Origin: Halorhabdus salina
Lineage (GTDB): Archaea > Halobacteriota > Halobacteria > Halobacteriales > Haloarculaceae
Direction of reading: 5' to 3'
DNA length: 61,082 bases
NCBI RefSeq assembly: GCF_013839425.1
Contig: NZ_JACDNP010000013.1
Coordinates: forward strand, 1-61,082
The position numbers and the translations under genes are program-made. This document shows positions 1 through 8,679 of the stretch, piece after piece; position 1 is the first letter of the stretch; the number at the start of each line of letters is the position of its first letter. The notes under the pieces were generated by a model. The model searched no databases, was not told where the DNA came from, and worked only from the letters and a program-made list of their open reading frames with translations.

Positions 1-3
1 CGC

Positions 4-552
4 ATGGCGTTTGAATTCAAATCTCTGTCATTGCCAGGAGTACAAGTCGCTATTCAAGATGTCTACAGAGATGAGCGTGGATATCTCCTTGAATCGTTTG
101 ATAAATCAGTGTTTTCAGATGCTGGAATTGGAGAAGAATTCGTCCTTGACTTTTATTCGAAGTCTCAGAAGAACACCATTAGAGGACTTCATATTCAGGA
201 TGGACCAGCTGCGCAAGCGAAGCTTGTTCACGTGATTGAGGGGAAAGTGTTTGATGTCATCGTAGATGTCCGGCGGGATTCGAATTGCTTCGGTGAGTAC
301 ATAACGCGAACGCTTTCAGGGAAGAACAAGGAAGTGATCTATGTCCCTGAGGGGTTCGCGCACGGTTATCTAGTACAGGAGGACGATACCATCGTCCACT
401 ATAAAGGATCTCATGAGTACACGCCAAAGCACATCTGCGGACTCGCCTGGGACGATCCGTATCTCGATATAGAATGGCCGATAGACTGTGAGCCTATTGT
501 CTCTGATCAGGATGCGAACTGGCCCACATTGGAAGAATGGCGTAATGATTAG
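4..552 (+). CDS. rmlC: dTDP-4-dehydrorhamnose 3,5-epimerase family protein
   Basis: Cupin-fold sugar-nucleotide epimerase expected to act on a 4-keto-6-deoxyhexose nucleotide in the cytoplasm. At 182 aa it has the normal family length. Visible family motifs are DERG (residues 23-26), RGLH at 60-63 whose His is the catalytic base in characterised RmlC, PEGFAHG at 115-121, and a DPYLDIEWP segment near 151-159 typical of the substrate-binding end. It is the first gene of a rightward run with a PLP sugar dehydratase and an RmlD-like reductase, so it probably works in the same deoxysugar pathway. Whether the product is dTDP-rhamnose or another deoxysugar cannot be told, because RmlA/RmlB partners are not in view. 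Confidence 0.9.
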   Translation: MAFEFKSLSLPGVQVAIQDVYRDERGYLLESFDKSVFSDAGIGEEFVLDFYSKSQKNTIRGLHIQDGPAAQAKLVHVIEGKVFDVIVDVRRDSNCFGEYITRTLSGKNKEVIYVPEGFAHGYLVQEDDTIVHYKGSHEYTPKHICGLAWDDPYLDIEWPIDCEPIVSDQDANWPTLEEWRND

Positions 553-614
553 CTGAAAGTTCAGCAATGATACTTTCGGAATATATTTAGGTGAGCCATA
601 GACACGAATGAGCT

Positions 615-1844
615 ATGCCTGATGAATCCAACGCGTCAACTGACACGGATATAGAAGGCGTATTATACGCGAAGGCGACATATGGAGAAGAAGAGAAGCA
701 AGCAGTTCAAGATGTCCTCGAAAACCCCGAGCAGTTAGTCGGAGGAGACTATACTGAGATGTTTCAAGAGGAAATCGCAACTGAATTTGGGAAAGAACAC
801 GGAGTCATGACTAACTCGGGGTCGTCCGCCAACATGCTGGCGATAGAATCTCTTTCACTCCCCGAAAATTCAGAGATAATCACTCCTGTCACTACATTTT
901 CAACGACGGTTGCACCGATCGTGCAGAACAACCACGTTCCCGTTTTTATCGATATCAGTATAGGGGATTACCAAATTCAAGTCGATAAGGTCAAGAAAGC
1001 AATCACAGACGAAACAGCAGCAATTATGGTCCCCGCATTAGCTGGAAATATCCCGAACTGGCCACGCCTTCGCGAAATCGCGGATGAACATGATTTATAT
1101 CTGATTGAGGACTCTTGTGATACGATCGGAGCAACAATTCAAGGGAAGCCCACAGGGAAATTTACTGACGTGTCTACTACCAGTTTCTACGGTTCACACG
1201 TGATCACTGCATTTGGCGGTGGCGGAATGGTTAGTTTCAACGATGTAGAACATGCCAACAAGGCCAAGAAGCTCCGTGCGTGGGGACGAAAGTCTGCGGT
1301 TGATGAAGACATCACTATTGATGAACGGCTTGAAACTCAGTTGGGAGACATCACCTATGACTCCAAGTTTGTCTTTGATGAGGTTGGATATAACTTCTTG
1401 CCGCTAGAAGCGAGCGCCGCTTTCGGCCTCCGTCAACTGGAAAAACTCGAAGGCTTCGCAGAAAAACGCAGATATAATTTCAAAAAGTTGACGAAATTCT
1501 TTGAACAGTATAATGACTGGTTCATCCTCCCAGATGAACGAGAGGATGTTAAAACTGCCTGGCTGGCATACCCACTGACGATTACCGAGGAGGCTCCATT
1601 TGACCGTGTTGATGTGATTAAACATCTCGAAAGCAGAAACATCCAGACTAGGTCCCTCTGGACAGGCAACATCCTCCGGCACCCTGGATTTGAAGACATC
1701 ACGCATCGGGTCCCATTCGACATCCCGAACGCCGATATCGTAATGAAGAATGCGTTCGTCATTGGCTGTCATCAATCACTCACCGACGAAAAGATAGCAT
1801 ACATGGAGCGAGCGTTTGAGGATCTCTTCGAAAAGAAGGCATAG
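615..1844 (+). CDS. DegT/DnrJ-family PLP protein, RfbH/ColD-like 3-dehydratase with His at the Lys position
   Basis: Fold-type I PLP protein of the sugar aminotransferase family (409 aa). The phosphate-binding GSSAN lies at 69-73 and the pyridine-nitrogen Asp at D166 in EDSCD. In aminotransferases the motif SFH.(S/T)K carries the Schiff-base Lys; here it reads SFYGSH with His195, as in RfbH and ColD, which dehydrate at C-3 rather than transaminate. The segment LGDITYDSKFVF..GYN near 267-286 also matches RfbH layout. RfbH/AscC enzymes bind [2Fe-2S] through four Cys; only two Cys (C168 and one near 386) are visible here, so an iron-sulfur cluster is unlikely. Inferred role: making a 3,6-dideoxy or related sugar. 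Its stop abuts the next ATG. Confidence 0.8.
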   Translation: MPDESNASTDTDIEGVLYAKATYGEEEKQAVQDVLENPEQLVGGDYTEMFQEEIATEFGKEHGVMTNSGSSANMLAIESLSLPENSEIITPVTTFSTTVAPIVQNNHVPVFIDISIGDYQIQVDKVKKAITDETAAIMVPALAGNIPNWPRLREIADEHDLYLIEDSCDTIGATIQGKPTGKFTDVSTTSFYGSHVITAFGGGGMVSFNDVEHANKAKKLRAWGRKSAVDEDITIDERLETQLGDITYDSKFVFDEVGYNFLPLEASAAFGLRQLEKLEGFAEKRRYNFKKLTKFFEQYNDWFILPDEREDVKTAWLAYPLTITEEAPFDRVDVIKHLESRNIQTRSLWTGNILRHPGFEDITHRVPFDIPNADIVMKNAFVIGCHQSLTDEKIAYMERAFEDLFEKKA

Positions 1845-2732
1845 ATGAGGATTCTCGTAACTGGGGGTTCGGGGCTTGTCGGATGGGATCTAGTAAAACG
1901 TGCAAGTGAGAAAGGGCACAAGGTTTTCTCCACATACTATTCAAGTGATCCTGATACAAATATTGGTGAGCGACTTTACAAGCTTGACGTACGTGACCAA
2001 GCGACAGTTCGTCAAGTCGTTTCGTCGGTCCAACCCGACGTGGTTGTCCACTCCGCTGCGATGACTGATGTTGACGCCTGTGAACGCAATAAGGAGAAAG
2101 CAGCTGAAGTAAACGTTAATGGTACGAAGAACGTAGTGAGGGCCTGTGAAGACACTGAATCCCACCTTCTATTTTTCTCGACAGGATTCGTGTTTGATGG
2201 TGACCAAGAGATTTATGACGAGCCGGATTCCCGAAACTCTGTCAATGTTTATGGAGAGACAAAAATCACAGCCGAGAACCTTGTCTTCGATTCTGATATC
2301 CGGCATACCGTTTGTCGTATCGATCAGCCGTTCTGCTGGTCAAAGCCATGGCAATCCAAGACGTTCGTTGAGTGGACACTGGACCGGCTGAGACGAGGGG
2401 AGCCGTTCCCAGTATTCGAAGACTGGCACAACACGCCAGTGTACGTCCCGGACTGCAATGAAATGGTCCTTGATCTTCTCGAAGATGCCAAGACAGGGAC
2501 TTGGCATGTCGTTGGTCAGGAATTCTTGAGTCGCCACGAGTGGGCAAGGATTATCGCGACATCATTTGGCTACGATCCGGACATGGTGCAACGCGGCCAC
2601 TCCGACAAGGCATCACTCCCGGCAAGTAGACCGAGTAACCACCTCACAAACGGCAAGTTGGAGCGCGCGACAGGTCAAACGATGCGATCAATTCACGACG
2701 CTCTTGAGACCATGGTCACGATCCAGCCATAG
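1845..2732 (+). CDS. RmlD-like SDR sugar-nucleotide reductase
   Basis: Extended short-chain dehydrogenase of 295 aa, family of dTDP-4-dehydrorhamnose reductase, using NAD(P)H to reduce a 4-keto sugar. The Rossmann glycine motif GGSGLVG is at 7-13, and the catalytic YGETK (Tyr136, Lys140) follows the FFSTGFVFDG segment. The ATG begins immediately after the stop of the 3-dehydratase-like gene with no gap, so the two are translationally coupled and the product of one is probably substrate for the other. Substrate identity is inferred from context only. The next gene converges on the opposite strand, so this closes the rightward operon. Confidence 0.85.
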   Translation: MRILVTGGSGLVGWDLVKRASEKGHKVFSTYYSSDPDTNIGERLYKLDVRDQATVRQVVSSVQPDVVVHSAAMTDVDACERNKEKAAEVNVNGTKNVVRACEDTESHLLFFSTGFVFDGDQEIYDEPDSRNSVNVYGETKITAENLVFDSDIRHTVCRIDQPFCWSKPWQSKTFVEWTLDRLRRGEPFPVFEDWHNTPVYVPDCNEMVLDLLEDAKTGTWHVVGQEFLSRHEWARIIATSFGYDPDMVQRGHSDKASLPASRPSNHLTNGKLERATGQTMRSIHDALETMVTIQP

Positions 2733-2756
2733 TCGCGGGCACACGATTGACACAGC

Positions 2757-3674
2757 TTAAGTCGCTTGCTGGAGTATCTTTACAGGGAATACGATGGTCC
2801 GGCGGAGAGTAAATAAGGGCGCCAATTGGAGCGCCGATAGGTATGAGCTAGCCGCGGCCCCAAGTTCTCCGTCTGCGAGGTCCGCCCGAAACATCAGTAA
2901 CAAGAGAAACGCTGCGCGTTTGTCGTGATACTGCTCCAGCCACGGGTGGTGATTGAGGACCTTGTCCGTTAAATGTAGCCGATCCGTTAGCAATTTCCGA
3001 CTTGCATTGGAGGCATTTTTCTCGTGGTAACGTTTGTCGAGTAGAGGAGAATTGATAACTGAGACATCATATTCAGCGGCGACCCGGAACAGGAACTCTC
3101 GGTCGTTGGCCCCATAGAGGCTCGTATCGTAACCACCCATTTCGTCATAAACTTCAGATCGGGTAAGTTCAGTCGTCAACGGGAGCGGCCCCGCTTCCGT
3201 TGTCCAACATCTATATAGTTCTCTGACGAGCTCTTCGGTTGATTCCGAATCGATCCCGTCGCGAAGGTCTCGGATCCGGATTGGTACTCCGTCTGCATTG
3301 ATGTGACGGACGTTCGTAAGCGTCATCCCAAGCGATGGTTCCTCCTCCATCCGCTTGACCTGAGCGGCGATCTTCTCCGGATGCATTGCATCGTCTTGGT
3401 CAAGGATCGTCACGTAATCCCCACGCGCCGCGTTTACCCCGGTGTTCCGAGCGGCGGAAATTCCCCGATTCTCGTCATGCCGAAGCACGCGTAGCGGTAC
3501 GTCAAGGTCGTCTCGAACACCTTCAAGAACTTCGGTGGCAGGCGTTCTCGATCCATCGTCAATCACAACAATTTCGATTTCGGAGTGGGTCTGGGCATCC
3601 ACACTCCGGAGTGCAGATTCCACATACGCTTCGCCCTGATAATAGGGCAAAACGACGCTCACAAGTGAGACCAT
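2757..3674 (-). CDS. Glycosyltransferase family 2
   Basis: GT-A fold glycosyltransferase of 305 aa. The N-terminus SVVLPYYQGEAYVESALRS is the usual GT2 opening; D39-D40 (VVIDDGS) binds the nucleotide and DQDD at 92-95 is the metal-binding DXD region. No transmembrane helix is evident, so it should act on the cytoplasmic face of the membrane, adding a sugar to a lipid-linked glycan. It is the last gene of a leftward group with another GT-A protein and a ParB-like protein. Donor and acceptor cannot be predicted. Confidence 0.9.
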   Translation of the reverse strand: MVSLVSVVLPYYQGEAYVESALRSVDAQTHSEIEIVVIDDGSRTPATEVLEGVRDDLDVPLRVLRHDENRGISAARNTGVNAARGDYVTILDQDDAMHPEKIAAQVKRMEEEPSLGMTLTNVRHINADGVPIRIRDLRDGIDSESTEELVRELYRCWTTEAGPLPLTTELTRSEVYDEMGGYDTSLYGANDREFLFRVAAEYDVSVINSPLLDKRYHEKNASNASRKLLTDRLHLTDKVLNHHPWLEQYHDKRAAFLLLLMFRADLADGELGAAASSYLSALQLAPLFTLRRTIVFPVKILQQAT

Positions 3675-3738
3675 TCAGGCTGACGTTCTACTCGCCGATT
3701 TATAGGTTTCCGGGTTACCTTCCGACCATACTCGATCT

Positions 3739-4629
3739 TCAGTTGAGGATCCAATTGTATAGCCGTTCCAGCATGTGTTCCTCGTTTAGGGGCAGTGTCT
3801 TCCGCTTCGCGTAACGCCATACGCCAGAAATATACGAGTAGTCTGTCTCCTGTACCAATTCCCAGAGGTCAATATCCCGCATAAACTTCTCGTATCGACT
3901 GGCCTTGTGTAGGTTCGCGAAGGCATGGTAATGGAGGACGACAAGGTCAGCAGGGGCGCGCAGACGGAGATGGAGCGGGTAATTGTAGCGGTTGTCCAGC
4001 GTTTCCACATCGCACTCCTGTGAGAGCAATCCGAGGGTAACCTGATCTGTGTGCCACTCGTAGGGGATATCCGGATAGATTGTGTCAACGGCTTCCATCC
4101 ATCGCCGCCCGAAGTCGCCGGTACGTGTGAGAACGAATCCGGCGTTCCAGTAGGGAGGGATTGAACGGTGATCGAACGTGCTCTCGTGGCTCCACTTCGG
4201 GGCAGGGAGGGCGAGATCGCCAGCGAGGGCACGCCATGTCGCTTCGGACTGTGATTTCCGTCCCCAGAACTGCTGGCCCACATCCACGGGCTTGAGGTAG
4301 AGATCGGCGCCACTTTCGTGAGCGGTCACTTCGTCCAAAACGAGCGTATCAGTATCTAGCAGCAGCAGATAATTCTCATCAGCGATCTCTTCTGCGGCAG
4401 CCAGCGCATCGATCTTCGTTGAGATGCCATAGTCGGGAATTGTCTGTTTCCCCTGGATGACTGTGCCGAGATCCCGGAGGTCGTCCTCGTGAGCAGGCGA
4501 TTCCGCCTCAGGCACGAACGCGTATATTTCGGCGTCGGGATTGGTACGGGCAATAGAGCGAGCGAGATAGAGTCCTTGCTCGTCGTATGTCCCCTCACCG
4601 GCGGCAAAGACGAAGGCCAACGATGTCAT
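3739..4629 (-). CDS. GT-A fold glycosyltransferase-like protein (GT8-like)
   Basis: Soluble protein of 296 aa resembling nucleotide-diphospho-sugar transferases. It begins with a beta strand (LAFVFAAGEG) and has YLLLLDTDTLVL with a DTD metal motif at 92-94, then PPYWNAGFVLTRTGDFGRRW, the N-A-G substrate loop common in GT8-like enzymes, and HTDQV near 193-197. LVVLHYHAF near 230 supplies a late His-containing strand. It sits between the GT2 gene and the ParB-like gene on the same strand, which fits a role in assembling the glycan. Family placement is by motif pattern; the exact CAZy family is uncertain. Confidence 0.75.
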   Translation of the reverse strand: MTSLAFVFAAGEGTYDEQGLYLARSIARTNPDAEIYAFVPEAESPAHEDDLRDLGTVIQGKQTIPDYGISTKIDALAAAEEIADENYLLLLDTDTLVLDEVTAHESGADLYLKPVDVGQQFWGRKSQSEATWRALAGDLALPAPKWSHESTFDHRSIPPYWNAGFVLTRTGDFGRRWMEAVDTIYPDIPYEWHTDQVTLGLLSQECDVETLDNRYNYPLHLRLRAPADLVVLHYHAFANLHKASRYEKFMRDIDLWELVQETDYSYISGVWRYAKRKTLPLNEEHMLERLYNWILN

Positions 4630-4718
4630 TAGTTAGACTCTATGATGAGAGTGTTTATTGCTGTTGCCTTCATCGGTGTCGATGCTATAATTGCCCCTAG
4701 ACGTCTTACTCGCCCTTC

Positions 4719-5588
4719 TCACAGATCATCAAGGTCCGGATGACTTGTCACTTTCTTTTTCCGTCCAGCGCGATTACGGTTCTCCATCCACTTCTCGTGA
4801 CGGACTAACACGACAATCGGGACTTGGGGTATCTCCGCAACTTTCGCAATCGCAAGTCTGTGTCGCCCGTCAACGAACAATAGTTCTCCATCTCGTCCGA
4901 TATCTACGGCTATCTCGTGGGAGAACCGCTCAAGAAACCCCTTTGGATCACCTGAGTTATTGAACCCTGGATCAACAGTGTCAGACTGCTTTCTGAGATC
5001 CATTTGTGTCATATACCCGTTTTTGATGATCTCTTCGTAGAGCGCGTCCAGTGATTCGTATCGTTCTCGGAGATCTCTTTCAGATGTTGGCCAGTCGTAT
5101 GACTCGTTGTCAATCCGATCCCGGACTCGTTGGTACAACTCAGTTTCTTCCCACGGCATTCCAGACCGAAAGTGGTTCTTGAAGGACTGATAGAGGACAG
5201 AATTTGAAAAACGATCCGCGATGGAAGCAGACTGTGCCGCCTTCGGATTATCTCTTGGGTCTTGTCGGTCCCACTCACCATTTTCTACTCGGCCGAAATG
5301 ATATTCTCGATGCTCCCACGGGGGGAATTGACGGCCAGTGTATTTCTCGATTTGATCGGGACATACCCACAGAATTTTGAATGGGTCTGGTGGATATTCG
5401 TATTGGCGGAGGTTCTGTCCAAACTTCCAGCGATAATATGACGGTGCGAGACGCCAATAGAGATTGGCAGCGGGAGTGACAAAATTGAGTGGTGAGGTTC
5501 CGATGAAGGCCCGCTCGTATAGACGAATAGCCAGCAAATCGGACCCCCCATGGTCAAGATTTTCTCGGAGCCAGCGTTGTATTTTCAT
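4719..5588 (-). CDS. ParB-like domain protein in glycan locus, function unknown
   Basis: Protein of 289 aa with no recognised domain over most of its length. Near the C-terminus it has the ParB/sulfiredoxin-fold signature: a strand ELLFVDGRHRLAIAKV with DGRHR at 240-244, followed by PQVPIVVLVRH. In ParB the equivalent GxRR-type box binds nucleotide; in the archaeal serine kinase SerK the same fold phosphorylates a small molecule. No helix-turn-helix or parS-type partner is visible, so chromosome partitioning is unlikely. Such proteins recur in polysaccharide loci. A nucleotide-dependent modification of a sugar or lipid intermediate is an inference only. The C-terminal tail is basic (RNRAGRKKKV). 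Confidence 0.6.
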   Translation of the reverse strand: MKIQRWLRENLDHGGSDLLAIRLYERAFIGTSPLNFVTPAANLYWRLAPSYYRWKFGQNLRQYEYPPDPFKILWVCPDQIEKYTGRQFPPWEHREYHFGRVENGEWDRQDPRDNPKAAQSASIADRFSNSVLYQSFKNHFRSGMPWEETELYQRVRDRIDNESYDWPTSERDLRERYESLDALYEEIIKNGYMTQMDLRKQSDTVDPGFNNSGDPKGFLERFSHEIAVDIGRDGELLFVDGRHRLAIAKVAEIPQVPIVVLVRHEKWMENRNRAGRKKKVTSHPDLDDL

Positions 5589-5691
5589 GAAAGCCTAAAA
5601 ACTATGACAACGCAAGAGGATTTCGCTATCAGCATCTGTCCGATTCGGTTCGTTCCGAAGACTCTATAACCCATATTGATCAACTAGGACC

Positions 5692-5901
5692 GTGAACGTC
5701 CTCGTATTCGAACTTGCGAAAACTGAGAACGCGGGGTTGGATTTGATTTCCCGTGATGAGATCATCGTTGAGGACAATGTTGGGGAAGGAGTCCATGTTC
5801 ACTGGCGAAATATCCGCGTTGAGATGTCGATTGATGACTTCGGTACGTTCACTGAGGAACTTACAACGGCGCTAAGGAGGCTAGACGATGGGAATTATTG
5901 A
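5692..5901 (+). CDS. Small conserved-looking protein, paralogue of the next gene
   Basis: 69-aa acidic protein starting at GTG. It is not a recognised family. The C-terminal half (GVHVHWRNIRVEMSIDDF, then a helix) aligns with the following 65-aa protein (TIHMHIDSLRIVFSTEEF), sharing an H-x-H strand, a second strand and a helix led by an acidic (D/E)(D/E)F. The two genes overlap by 14 nt and are followed with a 1-nt overlap by a nucleotidyltransferase-like gene, so the three are almost certainly co-translated. No membrane segment or metal cluster is seen. A small accessory or binding subunit of the third protein is possible. Confidence 0.6.
   Translation: MNVLVFELAKTENAGLDLISRDEIIVEDNVGEGVHVHWRNIRVEMSIDDFGTFTEELTTALRRLDDGNY
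5875..5880 (+). promoter_or_regulatory. Shine-Dalgarno site for the second small protein
   Basis: AGGAGG lies 7 nt before the ATG at 5888, inside the end of the preceding gene. It is a strong ribosome binding site and fixes the start of the 65-aa protein; haloarchaeal leaderless genes usually lack one, but internal operon genes such as this often have it. Confidence 0.7.
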
Positions 5902-6085
5902 GGAAACTTTAGCGGAGTTTGAACTTTCCGACGGTACCGAGTACACGGTTGAGTATAACGCGGACGGCACGATTCACATGCATATTGATAGTCTTCGGAT
6001 CGTGTTTTCGACCGAAGAGTTTGAGCGGTTCGTACGGACTGTATCCGAGGGGCATACAACCCTCGACGAGATGAAAGAAGAATAA
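5888..6085 (+). CDS. Small conserved-looking protein, second paralogue
   Basis: 65-aa acidic protein with the same strand-strand-helix plan as the gene before it: an H-x-H strand (TIHMHID), LRIVF and a helix beginning STEEFERFV. Its start is supported by an AGGAGG site and its TAA stop overlaps the ATG of the next gene by one base (TAATG). Family unknown. Tandem duplication of a tiny gene within a glycan operon suggests a heteromeric small partner for the downstream nucleotidyltransferase-like protein, but this rests on gene order alone. Confidence 0.65.
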   Translation: MGIIEETLAEFELSDGTEYTVEYNADGTIHMHIDSLRIVFSTEEFERFVRTVSEGHTTLDEMKEE

Positions 6086-7002
6086 TGACTGAGTTTGACG
6101 TCGACGACCAGTCGAAAATAATCGAACTCTTCAATGCGCTTGAGGACGAAAACGTGCAGTACGTCGTTCCGCGTGGGTATAGAAATCTCCCCAAGCAAGT
6201 CCCTGGAAACGATGTCGACATCGTCGTGGCCGAAGACGACTACGATCAGGCAAAGATAGCCAGTCGGTCAGTAGGGTTCGAAGATCGCTCTATTGTAAAG
6301 GGAGGAATGAAAGGTCTTCTCTCTGGAATTCTCTCGGATCCGATCGGTGCAATTCGGTTCGCGTACCGTAACCCAAGAAATGTGTTCGGAATTCTCAACC
6401 AGACGCTAACTTCAACTGAGAATACACCCGCGTCCGGGAAGCTTTCACGAGTTTTCGAAACAGTACGGATTGCTCGAAATAATCCACGAGAGACTGCTGA
6501 GCTCGTTCTGAGATCACCTGGTAGCGCTCTCGTAAAACTCAAAGAGCGTTTGATTGACGGAGAGGAGAAAGGGACAATAGGCGGGGGATATTCGAGCATC
6601 AAACTCCGGAGCGGTGATGTAACGCTTCACTACGTCAATCATCTCGTGTACGAATCCCCGATGGACGGGTCGATGGTTCGCGTCGATCCACGTCTTGAGA
6701 CTGCTCTCTTTGAAGGGCGAAAGCGGACAGATGCGGGATTTTTTGTCCCCTCTCCGCCCGACGAACTTTTGCATCTCGTTTGTAGAGGGCTCTTTGACTA
6801 TGGAGGGGAGTTTCCAGATTACTACGTTGAGCGCTGTGATACACTAAAAGACCAGGTTATCCGGAGTCAGGTTCTAAACCATGACTTCAAAGATCGCCTT
6901 GATTTGGCCTTTTTTGGGGCAGCTCCTGTGGTATACAACCATATTTCGAATGGCGACTATGACGAGCTACTGGAATCGTTGATTCAATATGACGAATACT
7001 AA
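6085..7002 (+). CDS. Nucleotidyltransferase-like protein in glycan locus
   Basis: 305-aa soluble protein. The N-terminal part has the pattern of polymerase-beta-type nucleotidyltransferases: a strand YVVPRGYRN, then GNDVDIVV at 41-48, with two acidic residues spaced D-x-D after a small-residue turn, the place of the GSD.D metal motif. The downstream part (residues 60-305) is mixed helix and strand with a late segment PDELLHLVCRGLFDYGG resembling NTase substrate-binding helices. It is coupled to two mini-proteins upstream and followed by a PMT-type transferase. It may nucleotidylate or otherwise activate a glycan precursor; no specific reaction can be assigned. Confidence 0.6.
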   Translation: MTEFDVDDQSKIIELFNALEDENVQYVVPRGYRNLPKQVPGNDVDIVVAEDDYDQAKIASRSVGFEDRSIVKGGMKGLLSGILSDPIGAIRFAYRNPRNVFGILNQTLTSTENTPASGKLSRVFETVRIARNNPRETAELVLRSPGSALVKLKERLIDGEEKGTIGGGYSSIKLRSGDVTLHYVNHLVYESPMDGSMVRVDPRLETALFEGRKRTDAGFFVPSPPDELLHLVCRGLFDYGGEFPDYYVERCDTLKDQVIRSQVLNHDFKDRLDLAFFGAAPVVYNHISNGDYDELLESLIQYDEY

Positions 7003-7032
7003 CGTGGCGTCCGACATCTCGAAGCAAACACC

Positions 7033-8679
7033 ATGATGAGACCGGTACGATGTACAACCAGCAGCGTCGTCCAATCGATACGAGGCCATGGCGAAGTGTA
7101 CGCGATTACGGCGCTGCTCGCGTTACGATATGCGACAGTCCTTGAGGGCGGCGTGACGATGGACGAAGTGTTCTACGCCCAGTCTGGCCTATCTATGTTC
7201 GAGGGGTATATGTATGGTAACCCAACGCACATGCATGCTCCTCTCGCGAAATATTTCATCGGCCTCTCACAGGCCATCTTCGGGGCGTCAACAACCGCGA
7301 TTAGAGCCCCGGTCGCTATCTTTGGAATCGCTTCTGTCGCCGCGACCTACTGGGTTGGGCGGTACGCAGTCGGCCGGTCTGTAGGGACCATCGCCGCTGC
7401 GCTACTGGCGCTGTTGCCTGCGTACAATTATTACGCAACTATGGCGATGCTCGACGTTCCACTCGCGCTGATCGTGACCCTACTGTTCGGGGCAACTGTT
7501 TGGTGGGTCCGGAACTCTTCGGGGTGGCGCGGTGCTGGACTTGTCGGTGGGCTGACTGTCCTAGCCGGTGCGACAAAGGTCCAGGGAGCGATTTATGTCT
7601 TCGGTGCCGTCGCAGTGGTCGTGTGGATGCTCATCAAACAACGAGAAGAATGGCGCGCGATCGCAGGGGGGTTCACTGTCGGCGCCACGCTGACCTTCCT
7701 CATCGTGTACTTCCCGTTCGCATTCTCACCTGCACCCGGGTACTACGGCGGGGCTGATCCGCCGCAGATAGCACAGTCGTTGTTCTCAATCCCTTGGATT
7801 GGCGGTGTTTCGTTCGCATTCGCAGCGGCGATCGTACACAACCTCGATCACCTTGCGAACGGCCACCGGACGATAGTCGCAGGCCAGGTGTATTACTATC
7901 CACCAGTGTGGGCTTTCGTGTACTGGATTACTTCGTACGGCGGCGTTCCGTACTTAGTAGGGCTTGTAACCGCGGTAACGGCCCCCCCAAGGCGGTTCGG
8001 TGATCGTGGTGTTCGGATCGGGTTAGCTGGGTTCCTTCTCGGCCCGCTTCTCATACATACGCTATTGTCTGTGAAACTGGAGCGCTATCTTGTCCCGCTG
8101 TATCCCTTACTTTCGATAGCCGCGGCTTGGGGAATCGTTCAAACTGCAAATACGCTCGTTGACGTCAGACAAGATTGGTTTGACGTACTTCCATCTGTGC
8201 GGTCCATGACAACTGCCGCTGTCATCATCCTTTTCGTCGCCGCTGTATTTCCGCCCGCTTTTGCGACGACCGTGATTAGTGATCCAATCCAAACGAATAC
8301 GGGGATTGATGACGCATCTGATACAATCGTAGAGAGTGCTGACCGACACGAATCATCGACTGCGGTTGTCTCGAATCCTCTCCCATACCGGTGGCATCTA
8401 GGCGAGCACCGAGTTAGCCGGTTCACCAAGAATGTTCACGAAACAAAGCAGTTCGATACAGAGAACCGACCAGTGACACTCGTCGGAACCGACTACAACG
8501 ATATCGAAACTGTCCTCAACGAATCGCAGCCGTGTGTGGTCGCTGTCTCAAAGCCATGGATTGAGAAGACCCCTGAAACAAATCCTGTCAACAGATATCT
8601 CCAGGGACACGAGCCCGTCAAGTCGACAGGAGATATTAGAGTTTTCGAGACCTGTTCACGGACGTCTAATGCCCGCTAG
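7033..8679 (+). CDS. PMT/ArnT-type (GT39-like) membrane glycosyltransferase
   Basis: 548-aa integral membrane protein with about ten predicted hydrophobic segments. The first extracytoplasmic loop carries the acidic pair MDEVFYAQSG (D44, E45) and HMHAPLAKYFIG, the loop typical of dolichyl-phosphate-sugar-dependent transferases of the GT-C superclass. A soluble C-terminal domain begins around residue 430. It should transfer a sugar from a lipid phosphate donor on the outer face of the membrane, modifying the N-glycan or a cell-surface acceptor. Two adjacent ATGs exist at 7033 and 7036; the N-terminal 20 residues are poorly hydrophobic, so a later start is possible. It converges on the flippase gene with a 4-nt overlap. 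Confidence 0.8.
   Translation: MMRPVRCTTSSVVQSIRGHGEVYAITALLALRYATVLEGGVTMDEVFYAQSGLSMFEGYMYGNPTHMHAPLAKYFIGLSQAIFGASTTAIRAPVAIFGIASVAATYWVGRYAVGRSVGTIAAALLALLPAYNYYATMAMLDVPLALIVTLLFGATVWWVRNSSGWRGAGLVGGLTVLAGATKVQGAIYVFGAVAVVVWMLIKQREEWRAIAGGFTVGATLTFLIVYFPFAFSPAPGYYGGADPPQIAQSLFSIPWIGGVSFAFAAAIVHNLDHLANGHRTIVAGQVYYYPPVWAFVYWITSYGGVPYLVGLVTAVTAPPRRFGDRGVRIGLAGFLLGPLLIHTLLSVKLERYLVPLYPLLSIAAAWGIVQTANTLVDVRQDWFDVLPSVRSMTTAAVIILFVAAVFPPAFATTVISDPIQTNTGIDDASDTIVESADRHESSTAVVSNPLPYRWHLGEHRVSRFTKNVHETKQFDTENRPVTLVGTDYNDIETVLNESQPCVVAVSKPWIEKTPETNPVNRYLQGHEPVKSTGDIRVFETCSRTSNAR

Noticed and set aside
4719-5588. Chromosome partition ParB
   Set aside because: Only the small DGRHR fold is present; no HTH, no ParA neighbour, and the context is a glycan locus.
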